Positions 7,660 to 18,378 of a stretch of DNA of 64,000 nt are shown one piece after another. Numbering within the stretch: position 1 is the first letter of the stretch; every line of letters begins with the position of its first letter. A program made the translations under genes and the position numbers. The stretch is from NCBI GenBank assembly GCA_019873685.1, contig JAIOAT010000002.1, forward strand, positions 82,463 through 146,462, read 5' to 3'. This DNA is from Chloroflexota bacterium. Lineage in GTDB: Bacteria > Chloroflexota > Anaerolineae > Aggregatilineales > Ch27. The notes below the pieces were generated by a model that had not been told where the DNA came from, searched no databases, and was given only the letters and a program-made list of their open reading frames with translations.

Positions 7660-9243
7660 TCACGGTCGCCGCGAGAGCGTGTCGTAGCGCAACCAGCTAT
7701 TGCGCTCCAGCAAGACCCCGTTGATCGCCTCGTCGTAGACGATGACATCCTTGCCCTGCCACAGCGGAATCACATCGACGCCGGTCAGGATCTCCTGCTG
7801 GATGGCGCCATAGAGCGCGGCTTGCTGCTGTTCGTCTGTAATCTGGCCCAGTTCCAGTAGCATGCGGTCGATCGTCGCGCTACCGTAACCGGCTCCAGCG
7901 GGGATCGGGCTGTCCGAGCGAGCCAGCGGGACAAGGTAGGCCATTGGGCTGACAAAAGCCGGTCGCCAGCCAATGATGGCGCAGAGGTATTCGCCGCGGT
8001 TAATGGCCCCGATGAAGGTCTGCGTCAGGCTGTCGCTGACGGCTACGGTGGCAACAATCTCGCTGCTTTCAAGTGCCCGGCGTAGCTCCGCAGCGGCGCT
8101 GGCCAGGCGGTCGCCATAGGCGTCAGTGGCGATCAGGAGAGTGGTGCTGATGGGGCGGCGGCGAGGGCGATATCCCGCTTCACTCAGAATGGCGTCTGCC
8201 CGGCGCAGGTCACGGGCGGGAAAGGGCACGCTTGCGGCCTCCAGTTCTGGCGGGAGGAACGTATACAGCGGCAGGACAGCATCGTGCAGGCCAAGGCTGG
8301 CGGAAGCCTCACGATCGACGAGCAGGGCGAAAGCCTGCCGGACCGCCGGGTCGTCAAAGGACTCCTGCCCGCTGACGGTCATCGGCGTATGGTTGAGCAG
8401 CAGATAGTAGGTTTGCAGGTTGGGTTGGTCAAGCCGGATCAGTGCCGGGTCCTGCGCCAGATGCGCCAGGTCGGGTTCAGCCAGGGCGCGCCAGGCGATA
8501 TCTACCTCACGGTTTTCCAGCGCCCGGCGGAGGTCGATCGGCATGGCATAGCGGCGCAACACAACCCGATCATTGGCTGGCGCCGGGCCGGGATAGGTGG
8601 GATTGGCTACCAGGGTAATGGTTGTGTCAGGTTCAAGGGCGCCGATTCGGTACGGGCCATTGCCGATCAGCGTCAGCGCGTCCTCCAGCGCCAGCACGCT
8701 TTTGTCCGGGTAGACGGCCGGATGCTGGGGGAAGAATTGCGGCAGCGCCAGCAGCGGCTTGATATCCGGCAGCGGGGTTCGCAGCGTGATGGCCAGGACG
8801 TTGCCTTCTTCTGCGGCGACGCTGGCGACATAGCGTCCGATGACATCCGCGCCTTCCCGACCTAGGTTGAGGACGCGGGTGATCGACCGGGCAAAGGTTG
8901 CGGCGGTGATCGGTGTGCCATCGGCGAAGGCGGCGTCGCTACGGATGATGAAGCGGTGCACCAGACCATCGGCGCTGATGCGATGCTCCGCTGCCAGGGC
9001 CAGCTCAAAATCCAGCGTGCCCGGTTGCTGGCGCGTCAAACCGGTGTAGAGGTGGTTCAGCACTTCCATCGACGGCAGGTCAACAGCGGTGGCGGGGTCC
9101 AACGAACGCGGAAAATCGGTTGTGCCGATGGTGATGATCACAGGCGGTTGCCCGGTCGCAGAGCCGCTGCTCATCCCCGGCAGGCCGGACAGGATTGCCC
9201 AGGTGATGAGCATGGCGGCAGTCATTCGCTTCAGATTGATCAA
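7660..9243 (-). CDS. Family 5 solute-binding protein (peptide/nickel type)
   Basis: An extracellular binding protein of the DppA/OppA family, 527 residues. The N-terminus is a signal peptide (basic MINLKRM start, hydrophobic core) without a lipobox cysteine, so it may be secreted or membrane-tethered. The family landmarks are present: SLDPATAVD near the mature N-terminus, then the PLPDIKPLLALPQFFPQHP and GNGPYRI stretches. The TTG at 9243 has a GGGAG site 7 bases upstream; an ATG six codons later is an alternative. No permease or ATPase gene is next to it, unlike the second family 5 gene at 57478. The ligand is unknown. Confidence 0.87.
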   Translation of the reverse strand: MINLKRMTAAMLITWAILSGLPGMSSGSATGQPPVIITIGTTDFPRSLDPATAVDLPSMEVLNHLYTGLTRQQPGTLDFELALAAEHRISADGLVHRFIIRSDAAFADGTPITAATFARSITRVLNLGREGADVIGRYVASVAAEEGNVLAITLRTPLPDIKPLLALPQFFPQHPAVYPDKSVLALEDALTLIGNGPYRIGALEPDTTITLVANPTYPGPAPANDRVVLRRYAMPIDLRRALENREVDIAWRALAEPDLAHLAQDPALIRLDQPNLQTYYLLLNHTPMTVSGQESFDDPAVRQAFALLVDREASASLGLHDAVLPLYTFLPPELEAASVPFPARDLRRADAILSEAGYRPRRRPISTTLLIATDAYGDRLASAAAELRRALESSEIVATVAVSDSLTQTFIGAINRGEYLCAIIGWRPAFVSPMAYLVPLARSDSPIPAGAGYGSATIDRMLLELGQITDEQQQAALYGAIQQEILTGVDVIPLWQGKDVIVYDEAINGVLLERNSWLRYDTLSRRP

Positions 9244-9361
9244 GGCTGAACTCCCGGTGGTTGCTGGTAGGCGGTTCTGGCGCTGAGGCCAGAGGCGATT
9301 CTACCACGCTGTTGCCCTGAATTCGGCGTATGCGTTGGCCAGTCATTGTCCGCGCCGGGCG

Positions 9362-9370
9362 TGGTATAAT
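9362..9370 (+). promoter_or_regulatory. Extended -10 promoter before the small membrane protein
   Basis: TGGTATAAT is a perfect extended -10; the -35 region is weak. It would drive the small protein and the prepilin peptidase together. Confidence 0.6.
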
Positions 9371-9405
9371 GGCCCCGCTCGATCGTTGTGGAGGATAGCA
9401 TTCAC

Positions 9406-9576
9406 GTGGCCAAAAAACGCACTGCCAAGAACAAGCTCCTGAATTCCCGCTCGCGTCAGCAGCGCATTGCGCTGATCCTCACGGCAGTTATCGCGGTGAT
9501 CATGATCCTGAGCATGATTATCTCGATGCTTCCGCCGCCGCCTACAGGACTGCTCCTGCTGGGTCTGGGGCTGTAG
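9406..9576 (+). CDS. Small single-pass membrane protein, unknown
   Basis: I do not recognise this 56-residue protein. It has a strongly basic N-terminus (AKKRTAKNKLLNSRSRQQR), then one long hydrophobic segment and a PPPP turn before a Gly/Leu-rich end. The GTG at 9406 has a GGAGGA site about 10 bases upstream; a GTG at 9388 would fall before that site. It has a clear promoter and ends 3 bases before the prepilin peptidase, so the two are surely cotranscribed. The basic head and single helix suggest a membrane accessory protein with its N-terminus in the cytoplasm. Confidence 0.7.
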   Translation: MAKKRTAKNKLLNSRSRQQRIALILTAVIAVIMILSMIISMLPPPPTGLLLLGLGL

Positions 9577-9579
9577 CTG

Positions 9580-10392
9580 ATGCCGATCATCGCGATATTG
9601 CTGGGTGGGCTATTCGGCATCCTGGCCGGCGGGATGGCCAACGCGCTGGCGGATTATCTGCCTGCGGCGCGTCTTGCCGCCACGAGTGAATCGGATTCTG
9701 CGGGCAGTCCGCTGCGCCCACATTACCCGGACGGATCGGTTCGTCATCCGGCATACTGGCTGGCATTACTGGCCTTTGCCGCCGGACGGCGGGCATCGCC
9801 GGGTGGGGCGCGGCTGGGCTGGCGGCATCCGTTGGTCGAAGCCGGGCTGGGGATCGCCTGCGCTCTGATTGTGGGGCGCTATGGTTGGTCCGGGCAAACG
9901 CTTTTCAACCTGGTTGTTGTGGCCATCCTGGCGCTGATCACGGTTATCGACCTGGAACATCGCTTGATTCTGCTGGCGGTGATTCTGCCAGCGTGCCTGG
10001 TGGCACTGCTGAGAAGCCTGTTCGCGCCGCCTCCTACCTGGCAGGATGCCCTCCTTGGCGGCGGGCTGGGCTTCCTGTTGTTCTTTGTGATGTATCTGGG
10101 CGGGCTGGGCTTTTCCCGCCTGATGCGGACCGATACGGTGGCCTTCGGCTTTGGCGATGTGATGCTGGGGACGCTGAGCGGGATGCTGCTGGGCTGGCGG
10201 TTGATCCTCCTGGCGCTGATCCTGACGATCTTCCTGGGGGCAGCGGGATCGCTCCTGTATCTGCTGGGCCGCCTGATCAGCCGGCGGCGTTACAGCCTGT
10301 TCACTGCGTTGCCCTATGGGCCGTACATTGTGCTGGCGACCGTCCTGATGATCTTCTGGCGGGATGAAATCCGCGCTCTGTTGATCGGCTGA
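9580..10392 (+). CDS. A24-family prepilin peptidase
   Basis: A polytopic membrane aspartyl protease that trims type IV pilin-like leaders. Both catalytic aspartates of the family are visible: one in ITVIDLEHRLI and one in the FGFGDVML motif. About seven membrane segments follow the GGLFGILAGG start, the same place where PilD proteins begin. The cytoplasmic loop that carries four zinc cysteines in many PilD enzymes has none here, which fits a peptidase lacking a separate methyltransferase zinc site. The length of 270 residues is usual. No pilin gene is in the window. It stops 2 bases before the end of mnmA on the other strand. Confidence 0.87.
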   Translation: MPIIAILLGGLFGILAGGMANALADYLPAARLAATSESDSAGSPLRPHYPDGSVRHPAYWLALLAFAAGRRASPGGARLGWRHPLVEAGLGIACALIVGRYGWSGQTLFNLVVVAILALITVIDLEHRLILLAVILPACLVALLRSLFAPPPTWQDALLGGGLGFLLFFVMYLGGLGFSRLMRTDTVAFGFGDVMLGTLSGMLLGWRLILLALILTIFLGAAGSLLYLLGRLISRRRYSLFTALPYGPYIVLATVLMIFWRDEIRALLIG

Positions 10393-10394
10393 TC

Positions 10395-11498
10395 TCACGA
10401 TTCATCAAGCGCCTGTTCGATGATTCCGCCGCCCAGGCAACGATCGCCATCATAGAACACGGCACCCTGGCCGGGGGCGATATCCCGCAGCGGCGCATCA
10501 AAACGGACGTGAACGCGATCACCGGGCAGGGGGGTAACCGTTGCGGCGGCAGGCCGGGCCTTGTAGCGAATTTTCACTTCTGCTCGCAGGGGTTCTGCTG
10601 GCGGTTCCCCGCTGATCCAGTTCACGTCGCGGGCTGCCAGCGCGGTCTGCCCCAGCTCGGCAATTGTCCCGACGATCAGGGCGTTGCGGGCTGTATCCTT
10701 GGCCAGGACGTACAGCGGTTCGGCGTAGCTGATGCCCAGCCCCTTGCGCTGGCCGATGGTGTAATCTGGCAGGCCGGTGTGCTGACCCAGAATGTCACCG
10801 GCGGTTGTCATGATCGGGCCGGGGCGGACGGCATCAGGGGCATACTGACGCAGAAAACGCCGATAGTTGCCATCCGCCAGGAAGCACAGGTCCTGGCTGT
10901 CGTGCTTGCTGGCGACGGGCAGACCAAAGCGTTGCGCCAGGTCGCGCACTTCTGTTTTGTGGTAGCCCCCGACAGGAAATAACGCATGTCGGAGCTGCTC
11001 CTGGCGCAGGACGCTCAGGACATAGCTCTGATCTTTGCTCTCATCGATTCCTTTGAGCAGTTCGATGCGACCATCGTCCGCGCGTTGCAGGCGGGCGTAG
11101 TGGCCGGTAGCCAGATATTCGGCGTCCAGCGCCAGCGCATGGTTGAGCAGGTGGGTGAAACGGATGTGCCGGTTGCAGGCCAGGCAGGGATTAGGCGTCA
11201 AACCGGAAGCGTAGCCGTCGATGAACCGCTGGACGATCTGCTGGCGGAAGACCTCGCGCGTGTCGAGCACATAGAAAGGGATGCCCAGCAGGTCAGCTAC
11301 ACGGCGGGCATCACGCAGCTGATCGGGCGTGCAACAGCGGTTGTGCGTGTCGCAGGCCTGACCTTCGGCGGTGACATCTTCCGCCCACAGCCGCAACATC
11401 ATGCCGATGACTTCGTAGCCCTGCTCGATCAGCAGGGCAGCAGCGACGGAGCTATCCACGCCGCCGCTCATCGCAACGACCACGCGCGGGCCAGGCAT
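10395..11498 (-). CDS. mnmA: tRNA-specific 2-thiouridylase
   Basis: MnmA adenylates and thiolates U34 of the tRNAs for Lys, Glu and Gln, taking sulfur from a cysteine desulfurase. The PP-loop SGGVDSS lies near residues 11-17. The two catalytic cysteines sit in NPCLAC and DLCF, and ATGHYA is conserved. An extra cysteine cluster ([12 protein letters not shown]) precedes them. Length 367 is normal. The ATG overlaps the stop of iscS by one base (TAATG), so the sulfur donor and acceptor are translated together, which strongly supports the function. Confidence 0.97.
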   Translation of the reverse strand: MPGPRVVVAMSGGVDSSVAAALLIEQGYEVIGMMLRLWAEDVTAEGQACDTHNRCCTPDQLRDARRVADLLGIPFYVLDTREVFRQQIVQRFIDGYASGLTPNPCLACNRHIRFTHLLNHALALDAEYLATGHYARLQRADDGRIELLKGIDESKDQSYVLSVLRQEQLRHALFPVGGYHKTEVRDLAQRFGLPVASKHDSQDLCFLADGNYRRFLRQYAPDAVRPGPIMTTAGDILGQHTGLPDYTIGQRKGLGISYAEPLYVLAKDTARNALIVGTIAELGQTALAARDVNWISGEPPAEPLRAEVKIRYKARPAAATVTPLPGDRVHVRFDAPLRDIAPGQGAVFYDGDRCLGGGIIEQALDES

Positions 11499-12670
11499 TA
11501 GCCAGCGACTCCCAGCTTGCGGACGCGCTCAACTGCATCCGGGATGACTTCCAGTGCATAGTCGATGTCCTCGTCTGTGGTGTGGCGGCCAACGGTCAGG
11601 CGCAGGCCGCCCAGCGCCCAGGTGCGGTCGAAGCCCATGCTGAGCAGGACAGCAGACGGTTCCGGACTGCCGACCTTGCAGGCGCTGCCGCTGCTGGCGG
11701 CGATGCCCTTGAGATCGAGGTGCATCAGCAACGCGTTGCCGTCGACGTGCTGAAACACAAAACTGGCGTTGTTGGGTAGCCGTTCACGCGGGTGGCCGGT
11801 CAATTGCGCATCCGGTACGCTGGCCAGAATCCCATCGATGAGCCGGTCACGGAGTTGCTGGTAATGGGCGTTGTGCCGGGCGGCTTCCTCGTAGGCGATT
11901 TCCAGCGCGCGGGCCAGCCCGACGATGAACGCGACGTTGTGGGTCCCGGCGCGCCGACCGTTTTCCTGCCCACCGCCGCTCTGGCTGGGGGCCAGGGCGA
12001 TGCCATTGCGAACGTAAAGGGCGCCGATTCCCTTGGGGCCGTAGAACTTGTGGGCGGAGATCGCCAGCAGGTCAACACCCAGGGTGCGCACGTCCAGCGG
12101 AAGCTGCCCGGCAGCCTGTACGGCATCGGTATGCATCAGCGCGCCGTGCTGGTGGGCAGCAGCGGCAATGGCCGCCAGGGGCTGGACAGTGCCAACCTCG
12201 TTGTTAGCATACATCACGCTGACCAGTGTGGTATCCTCCCGGCAGGCGCGAGCCACCTCCACCGGGTCGACGCGGGCGTGACGGTCGACAGGGACCTGGG
12301 TCACGGCAAAGCCGAGCAGTTCGGCCAGCTGGTGAGCTGTCTGGGTGACAGCGCTGTGCTCGACCGGAGAAGTCACCAGATGCTGGCCGCGGCCATCCCG
12401 CCGAGCTGTGAGCATCGCCCCGCGCAGGGCCAGATTATCGCTTTCTGAGCCGCAGCTGGTGAAGACGATCTCACCCGGTGTGCAGCCCAGGATGCGGGCG
12501 ACGCGCTCCCGCGCATCTTCGACTGCCTGCTCCGCAGCACGACCAAAACGGTGAATGGAGGAAGGGTTGCCATACGTTTCAGTGAAGAACGGGAGCATAG
12601 CCTCCAGCACCCGTGGGTCTACGGGGGTCGTGGCCGCATAATCCAGGTAAACCGTCCGGCTGAGGGACAT
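11498..12670 (-). CDS. iscS: Cysteine desulfurase, NifS/IscS type
   Basis: A PLP enzyme that takes sulfur from cysteine and passes it on as a persulfide. The PLP lysine is in [10 protein letters not shown], and the active cysteine in [14 protein letters not shown], whose loop length fits the IscS/NifS group rather than SufS. The N-terminal [10 protein letters not shown] is typical. GGAG precedes the ATG. Coupled translation with mnmA suggests that tRNA thiolation is at least one of its jobs. No iscU or iscR is adjacent, so a role in iron-sulfur assembly is possible but not shown by context. Confidence 0.95.
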   Translation of the reverse strand: MSLSRTVYLDYAATTPVDPRVLEAMLPFFTETYGNPSSIHRFGRAAEQAVEDARERVARILGCTPGEIVFTSCGSESDNLALRGAMLTARRDGRGQHLVTSPVEHSAVTQTAHQLAELLGFAVTQVPVDRHARVDPVEVARACREDTTLVSVMYANNEVGTVQPLAAIAAAAHQHGALMHTDAVQAAGQLPLDVRTLGVDLLAISAHKFYGPKGIGALYVRNGIALAPSQSGGGQENGRRAGTHNVAFIVGLARALEIAYEEAARHNAHYQQLRDRLIDGILASVPDAQLTGHPRERLPNNASFVFQHVDGNALLMHLDLKGIAASSGSACKVGSPEPSAVLLSMGFDRTWALGGLRLTVGRHTTDEDIDYALEVIPDAVERVRKLGVAG

Positions 12671-12774
12671 GGCTAACTCCAGTAGTTGATCCGGGTAATT
12701 ATGCTGATTGGCGTCTATTTTACCGCATTGCCCCGCCAGTGACGATGATCAGCCGACGTTGGTGGCAAGTCGCA

Positions 12775-12803
12775 TTGTGGGGAGCACCGGGGCGCACTAT
12801 AAT
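12775..12803 (+). promoter_or_regulatory. Thioesterase gene promoter
   Basis: TTGTGG at 12775-12780 and a perfect TATAAT at 12798-12803 are 17 bases apart. The start codon is about 40 bases further on. Confidence 0.75.
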
Positions 12804-12845
12804 CAGCACCGTTTGCAGGCAGCTTGCGCCTGGCGGCGGAGGGCT

Positions 12846-13742
12846 ATGGCCAGAGTCTACACGTGGCAGTTTCGCGTGCGGTCCTACGAACTGGACGCCC
12901 TGCGGCACGTGAACAACGCCGTCTACCAGAACTACTTTGAGGAAGCCGCCACGCAGGCCAGCGCGGAAGCGGGCTTTCCGTACGACTGGTACTTCCAGCA
13001 CAAGCGCGCCTGGGTGATTCGCCGGATGCTCATCCGCTACATCGCCCCACTACGCTACGGGGATGAGGTTGAACTGCGCACGTGGGTCTCGGATGTGCAC
13101 CGCATCTACAGCCACAGGGAGTACGATCTGCGCCGGGCTGACACTGGCGAACCGGTTGCTCGCGGGCGGGCCAAGTGGGTCTATGTGAATCTGGAGACCA
13201 TGCGCCCGGAACGCATCCCGCCGGAGATGGGAGAGGCTTTTGAGCCTACCGGCGAGCTGGAAGACCTGCACGTTCACCTGCGTGGCGCGGAGGAATTCCC
13301 GGAGAGCTACCGCTACCAGACAGAGCGGAGCGTGCAGCGGTATGAGCTTGATCCAGTCGGGCATGTGAACAATGCCGTCTACCTGCGCTGGTTTGAGCAG
13401 GCGATGTGGGAGGCGTTTGAGCGTGCCGGCTGGCCGCTGGAGCGGATCATGAGCAGCGGGCTGGGAATGGTGCAGGTCGGCCACGACGTGGACTACTTGC
13501 GCCAGGCTCTAGAGGGCATGAGGCTACGGATCGTCAGCCAGCCAGTCGCCTTGAGCCACACGCGCGGCGTGTGGCAGCACGAGATTGTCGAAGCCAGCAC
13601 CGGCGAGGTGTTGACGCGGGACTACTCGGTAGGCGCGTTTCTGGACCTGGCTACCGGGAGACCCTGCACGCTGCCGGATGAGATTCGGAAACCGTTGCTC
13701 AATGGCCCGGATGGCAGGGGGCCAGTCGGCAGTACAGACTAG
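12846..13742 (+). CDS. Double-hotdog acyl-ACP/acyl-CoA thioesterase
   Basis: Two hotdog domains follow each other in 298 residues. Each begins with the same motif: ELDALRHVNNAVYQNYFEEA near residue 15 and ELDPVGHVNNAVYLRWFEQA near residue 170. The plan matches FatA-like acyl-ACP thioesterases and tandem 4-hydroxybenzoyl-CoA thioesterase-like proteins, which release fatty acids from ACP or CoA. The ATG at 12846 follows a GGCGGAGGG site; the frame is open further upstream but that part overlaps the promoter. The gene stands alone before enolase. Both domains keep the Asp and His-Asn-Asn of the motif, so either could be active. The chain length acted on is unknown. Confidence 0.85.
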   Translation: MARVYTWQFRVRSYELDALRHVNNAVYQNYFEEAATQASAEAGFPYDWYFQHKRAWVIRRMLIRYIAPLRYGDEVELRTWVSDVHRIYSHREYDLRRADTGEPVARGRAKWVYVNLETMRPERIPPEMGEAFEPTGELEDLHVHLRGAEEFPESYRYQTERSVQRYELDPVGHVNNAVYLRWFEQAMWEAFERAGWPLERIMSSGLGMVQVGHDVDYLRQALEGMRLRIVSQPVALSHTRGVWQHEIVEASTGEVLTRDYSVGAFLDLATGRPCTLPDEIRKPLLNGPDGRGPVGSTD

Positions 13743-15128
<1,386 letters not shown>

Positions 15129-15153
15129 GGGCTACTACCCACAGCTAAGCAAC

Positions 15154-15183
15154 ACGAGGGCGCCACAACCGGCGCCCTCGTTT
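15154..15183 (+). terminator. Enolase terminator
   Basis: A perfect 11-bp stem (ACGAGGGCGCC at 15154-15164 with 15171-15181) with a 6-base loop and TTT. Confidence 0.88.
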
Positions 15184-15207
15184 GCTCTCCAGGGGTCTAT
15201 GGCCTGA

Positions 15208-15774
15208 TCAGCCGCGGTACGGATCGGTATCGACAAACTCAAGCGACGGTTCGGCGTGTTCGCGGTAGCTGCCGGGGGTGGCGGCAGGTGTGCGGCTGGC
15301 GGACGGATAGCGACCGGCGATACCGCTCGCAGTTTCTGCGGCGACCGGTTGCGCCGTAGCGCAGTACGGACACTGTGTCCAGGCCAGCTCCAGCATCCGC
15401 CCACACTTGACGCAGGACTTGCGCAGCGTAGTGTGACAGTGCGGGCAGACATGCCACTCCCGATCGGTCGGACGGCTGCAGCCGGGGCAGATCGGCTTTT
15501 CTTCGATGCTCTGGAGCAGCGCCTCCTCCTCCAGCGAGCGCTCATAGGCTTCGGTCAGGGTTTCTTTGGGGCGGAGCAGCAGGTAGATCACCAACCCTGG
15601 CAGAAACAGGACAGCTACGAGCAGGGCAGCCGCCAGAGACGCCAGGCTATCGCGGGAACGCGCCCGATGATCGCGGTATGTCCAGAAGATCAGCGCCAGC
15701 CAGAAGGCGGCAGTATACATGCCCAGCAGGGTGATAATGACCAGGGCAGCGTTGCTCAGCGTAGCGGTGTCCAC
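15208..15774 (-). CDS. Two-helix membrane protein with double zinc ribbon
   Basis: The 188-residue protein has two membrane segments near the N-terminus (about residues 8-35 and 45-68), then an acidic helix, then two zinc-ribbon pairs: CPGC...CPHC and CVKC...CPYC. This is the DZANK-type ribbon plan. The tail is low complexity and rich in Ala, Ser and Pro. I set the start at a GTG at 15774 (GAGAGGGAG lies about 11 bases upstream); a TTG two codons earlier and a TTG at 15801 are alternatives. Double ribbons of this kind often mediate protein or nucleic acid contacts at the membrane; the function is unknown. Confidence 0.75.
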   Translation of the reverse strand: MDTATLSNAALVIITLLGMYTAAFWLALIFWTYRDHRARSRDSLASLAAALLVAVLFLPGLVIYLLLRPKETLTEAYERSLEEEALLQSIEEKPICPGCSRPTDREWHVCPHCHTTLRKSCVKCGRMLELAWTQCPYCATAQPVAAETASGIAGRYPSASRTPAATPGSYREHAEPSLEFVDTDPYRG

Positions 15775-15859
15775 TGTCAACCCGACTCCCTCTCTTGGCA
15801 ATTCGGCCTGTTGGTCTGGAGTATAGCTGCAGGCAGCGCTGGCGGCAATCAGCCGCTGC

Positions 15860-17179
15860 TTACCCGGCTGGCGTAACTTCTGGCAGGGTCCCTGCCAGCA
15901 ACGCGACCTCGCTCAGCAACACCTCGTATTCATGCCCTGAAGCGTAGAACTTGACGCTGGAGATGGCTACCGGGCGCTGATCCTGCGGCAGGAGTTGCAG
16001 CAGATTGCCGGAGGTGTAGGTGTACCAGGTGTCTTTGTTGAGTTGTTCGTGATCCTGTGCACAGGTATCGCAGCGCAGCGGCCAGCCCACTGCCTGATCG
16101 TAGCGGGTGTAAAAGCCATGGATCCACTGCTGCTCCTGATCATACTGGTTGCGATAGCTGATCACGATCATGACCGGGCACTCGCTGCCACGCTGGCCGC
16201 AGGTGCTGAGCATCAACGGCCGGTCGCGGATCTGCATGGTCGCCCGTAATTCAAGGTAGTTGTATTGCGTGACTGGCAGCGGTTCATTAATCGTGTTGAG
16301 ATACTGCAGGCAACCCGTTTCGGCATGATTGTTGGCGGGTTTGCCTGGCTCTTCGACGCGGACGATGTGCATCACCGAACGGCCGTTGATGATCTCCCGC
16401 CGGTAGGAGCCTTCAGCAGCGGTCGTGTCATCGCGCAGGGTATAACAGCCCCATTCGGAGGATAGGGATGGATCGGCAGGGTTGAAGGTGTCAAAGCTGC
16501 CATCCGGGAGGATGTCGACAAGCGGTTGTTCCACCAGAATGGCGTTGGTTTCCGGGTCAATACGGCCGGTCATACCTTCGGCGACATCGCGCGCTTCGTG
16601 GGTCAGGTTGATGATAACGGCCTGCCCGGAGCGGTTAAACACGGAAAAGCGGTTAACCTGGCTGGTCAGGCTGTAACGGCCGGTGTTACCCAGGCGGATC
16701 AGCCCGTAAGGGGATCGCACATCAAACAGGATGCGGCGGGGCAATTCCGGCACAATGTCGACATCGATGTTGCCCTGGAACTGGATGCTGACGATGTAGG
16801 GCTGGCTGCTGAATTCAAAGCGCGGGCGGGTGGCGTCCCCGACAGTGAGGCTGCTCTCCCGGTGCAGCGTGATCGAGGCGACTACTTCGCGGGAATAGGG
16901 ATCGACAAAGGTGATATATCCCTGTGAGGAACTATCAGTGACCAGGTAGCTCTCCCGTCCGAGGGTGCTGGACGAGCGCACGGCCTGCAGGCCCTCACCG
17001 GGATTGACCCTCACGCTGACGGTGTTGCGGCTTACCTCCAGCGTGGTGATCAACGAGACGGACGAGTCAAACAGGAACCAGTTGACTCCCAGCAGGAAGG
17101 CTGTTGTCAGCAGGCAGAAGATGGCCAGCGAGATGAACAACACCGTCCACGCCAGGCGGCCTGGATCTCGAAGCATCAC
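15860..17179 (-). CDS. Membrane-anchored extracytoplasmic protein, unknown
   Basis: I do not recognise this 439-residue protein. After a short basic N-terminus it has one membrane helix (about residues 10-33), then a long beta-rich outer part. Residues about 50-200 look like a FecR-type or repeated beta region (GREsYLV, LRHRESSLTV-like strands). The C-terminal half has several cysteines (CYTL, GCLQ, CGQRGSEC, CDTCAQ) that could form disulfides outside the cell, and may be a carbohydrate-binding-like fold. The start follows GAGAGG and lies 9 bases after acylphosphatase, so the two form an operon. No catalytic motif is evident. Confidence 0.7.
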   Translation of the reverse strand: MMLRDPGRLAWTVLFISLAIFCLLTTAFLLGVNWFLFDSSVSLITTLEVSRNTVSVRVNPGEGLQAVRSSSTLGRESYLVTDSSSQGYITFVDPYSREVVASITLHRESSLTVGDATRPRFEFSSQPYIVSIQFQGNIDVDIVPELPRRILFDVRSPYGLIRLGNTGRYSLTSQVNRFSVFNRSGQAVIINLTHEARDVAEGMTGRIDPETNAILVEQPLVDILPDGSFDTFNPADPSLSSEWGCYTLRDDTTAAEGSYRREIINGRSVMHIVRVEEPGKPANNHAETGCLQYLNTINEPLPVTQYNYLELRATMQIRDRPLMLSTCGQRGSECPVMIVISYRNQYDQEQQWIHGFYTRYDQAVGWPLRCDTCAQDHEQLNKDTWYTYTSGNLLQLLPQDQRPVAISSVKFYASGHEYEVLLSEVALLAGTLPEVTPAG

Positions 17180-17188
17180 GCACGCCTC

Positions 17189-17488
17189 TCAGTCCTCATA
17201 GCCGTAACGAACTTCAAAGCCTCTGTAGCGATGGGTGGCCGGTAGCCATTGCACGTCGATCGAAGTGACCTGTGCTGAAGGAGAGCCGCGATACAGGAAC
17301 CGCAGCAGTTGTTCCAGGCGTTCCCGCGGCCCTTCAGCGCAGACTTCCACCGTGCGATCCGGGCAGTTGCGCACCCAACCGGTCAGACCAAGCTCCGTGG
17401 CTTCCTCGACCGTGTAGGCGCGGAAGTTGACACCCTGAACCCGGCCATGAACTACCGCCCGCAATTGCTCGTGTCCTGAATCGCCCAA
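17189..17488 (-). CDS. acyP: Acylphosphatase
   Basis: A small 99-residue enzyme that hydrolyses acyl phosphates such as 1,3-bisphosphoglycerate or acetyl phosphate. The signature GRVQGVNFRAYT carries the phosphate-binding arginine, and GWVRNCPD carries the catalytic asparagine. The end, RGFEVRYGYED, is typical. It is first in a two-gene unit with the membrane protein at 15860 and has its own promoter. Confidence 0.93.
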   Translation of the reverse strand: MGDSGHEQLRAVVHGRVQGVNFRAYTVEEATELGLTGWVRNCPDRTVEVCAEGPRERLEQLLRFLYRGSPSAQVTSIDVQWLPATHRYRGFEVRYGYED

Positions 17489-17594
17489 CGTTCACCCTCC
17501 TGCCGGTCAGCAGTACAGCCCAGGCGGATTGTTGCAGCCTCCGCTGTAAGAAGGGGAATGCTCCCGCCGGGCGCCAACTGACGGGCCGAAGGGA

Positions 17595-17623
17595 ATTATA
17601 CTCGTTGCAGCCGTTCTGCCCAA
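17595..17623 (-). promoter_or_regulatory. acyP promoter
   Basis: On the minus strand TTGGGC (17618-17623) and a perfect TATAAT (17595-17600) are 17 bases apart, giving a leader of about 100 bases. Confidence 0.75.
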
Positions 17624-17719
17624 CGGGCTTGAGCCAGGGGAGCCAGGGAAACCGGTCGGCGATTTGTGCAGTTCTGCACGTAGTGTTCCGGATGGCGAAT
17701 GGTCCTTGCCTGCACAGAC

Positions 17720-18367
17720 TCAGGGGGTAGCGAACAGGCGCTGGATCTGGTCAGCGATGATTTGCGGGGGCGTGCGGTAGGCGAAGATCATGCGCAATTG
17801 CCCTTCCGCATCAACGAGGAAGGTGGACGCGGTGTGGGCCACCAGATACTCCGCCTGTGTCTCCGGAACATCTTCTAGCTCGTAGTAGACGCCAAAAGCC
17901 TCTGTGGCTACCCGTAGCGCGGTCTCATCGCTGGCGGTCAGCCCGATGAAGGCAGGGTTGAATTGTGGCAGGAAGCTTGCCAGCCGTTCAGGAGTGTCAC
18001 GGCGAATATCTACGCTGACAAAGACAAAGTGCACCTGCCGGGCCGATTCGCCCAGGATGCGGGCCACCTGACTCATTTCGGCCAGGGTTAGCGGGCAAAC
18101 GTCCGGGCAATGGGTGTAACCGAAATAGAAGAGAGCGGGTTGGCCGGCCAGGTCGCTCAGACGGGTGGGTTCCCCGGCCTGGTTGAGCAGAGTGAAGTTT
18201 GCCAGCGGGCGGGGCGGTTCGACTGGCTCACCGCCGGGCGGCGGCGGAGTCATGGTTGGCCCGGCTACCAGCTGGTCGAGCGCTGAACAACCGCTTAGCA
18301 CCGCCAGAGCGAGGAAACTGAACAGGATAACCGTCAGGCCGGGCTGCCGCGCTACTCTGTGCATCAT
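17720..18367 (-). CDS. SCO1/SenC-family copper chaperone lipoprotein
   Basis: A thioredoxin-fold lipoprotein that helps load copper into the CuA site of cytochrome c oxidase outside the cytoplasm. The lipobox is LSGC with Cys27, followed by a Pro-rich linker. The copper ligands are CPDVC (Cys87, Cys91) and the histidine in VAHTAS near residue 178. GYTHCPDVCP is the family hallmark. Length 215 is normal. It starts 11 bases after the PCuAC gene, so both copper chaperones are made together. No oxidase subunit genes are in the window. Confidence 0.93.
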   Translation of the reverse strand: MMHRVARQPGLTVILFSFLALAVLSGCSALDQLVAGPTMTPPPPGGEPVEPPRPLANFTLLNQAGEPTRLSDLAGQPALFYFGYTHCPDVCPLTLAEMSQVARILGESARQVHFVFVSVDIRRDTPERLASFLPQFNPAFIGLTASDETALRVATEAFGVYYELEDVPETQAEYLVAHTASTFLVDAEGQLRMIFAYRTPPQIIADQIQRLFATP

Positions 18368-18378
18368 CTTCCTCCCTG

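Noticed and set aside
12708..12845. An upstream start for the thioesterase
   Set aside because: The extra 46 codons would include the -35 and -10 boxes; the ATG at 12846 fits the family start.
17666..17680. A small perfect hairpin (GTGCAG/CTGCAC) downstream of the Sco gene
   Set aside because: The stem is only 6 bp with a 2-base loop and no T run follows.
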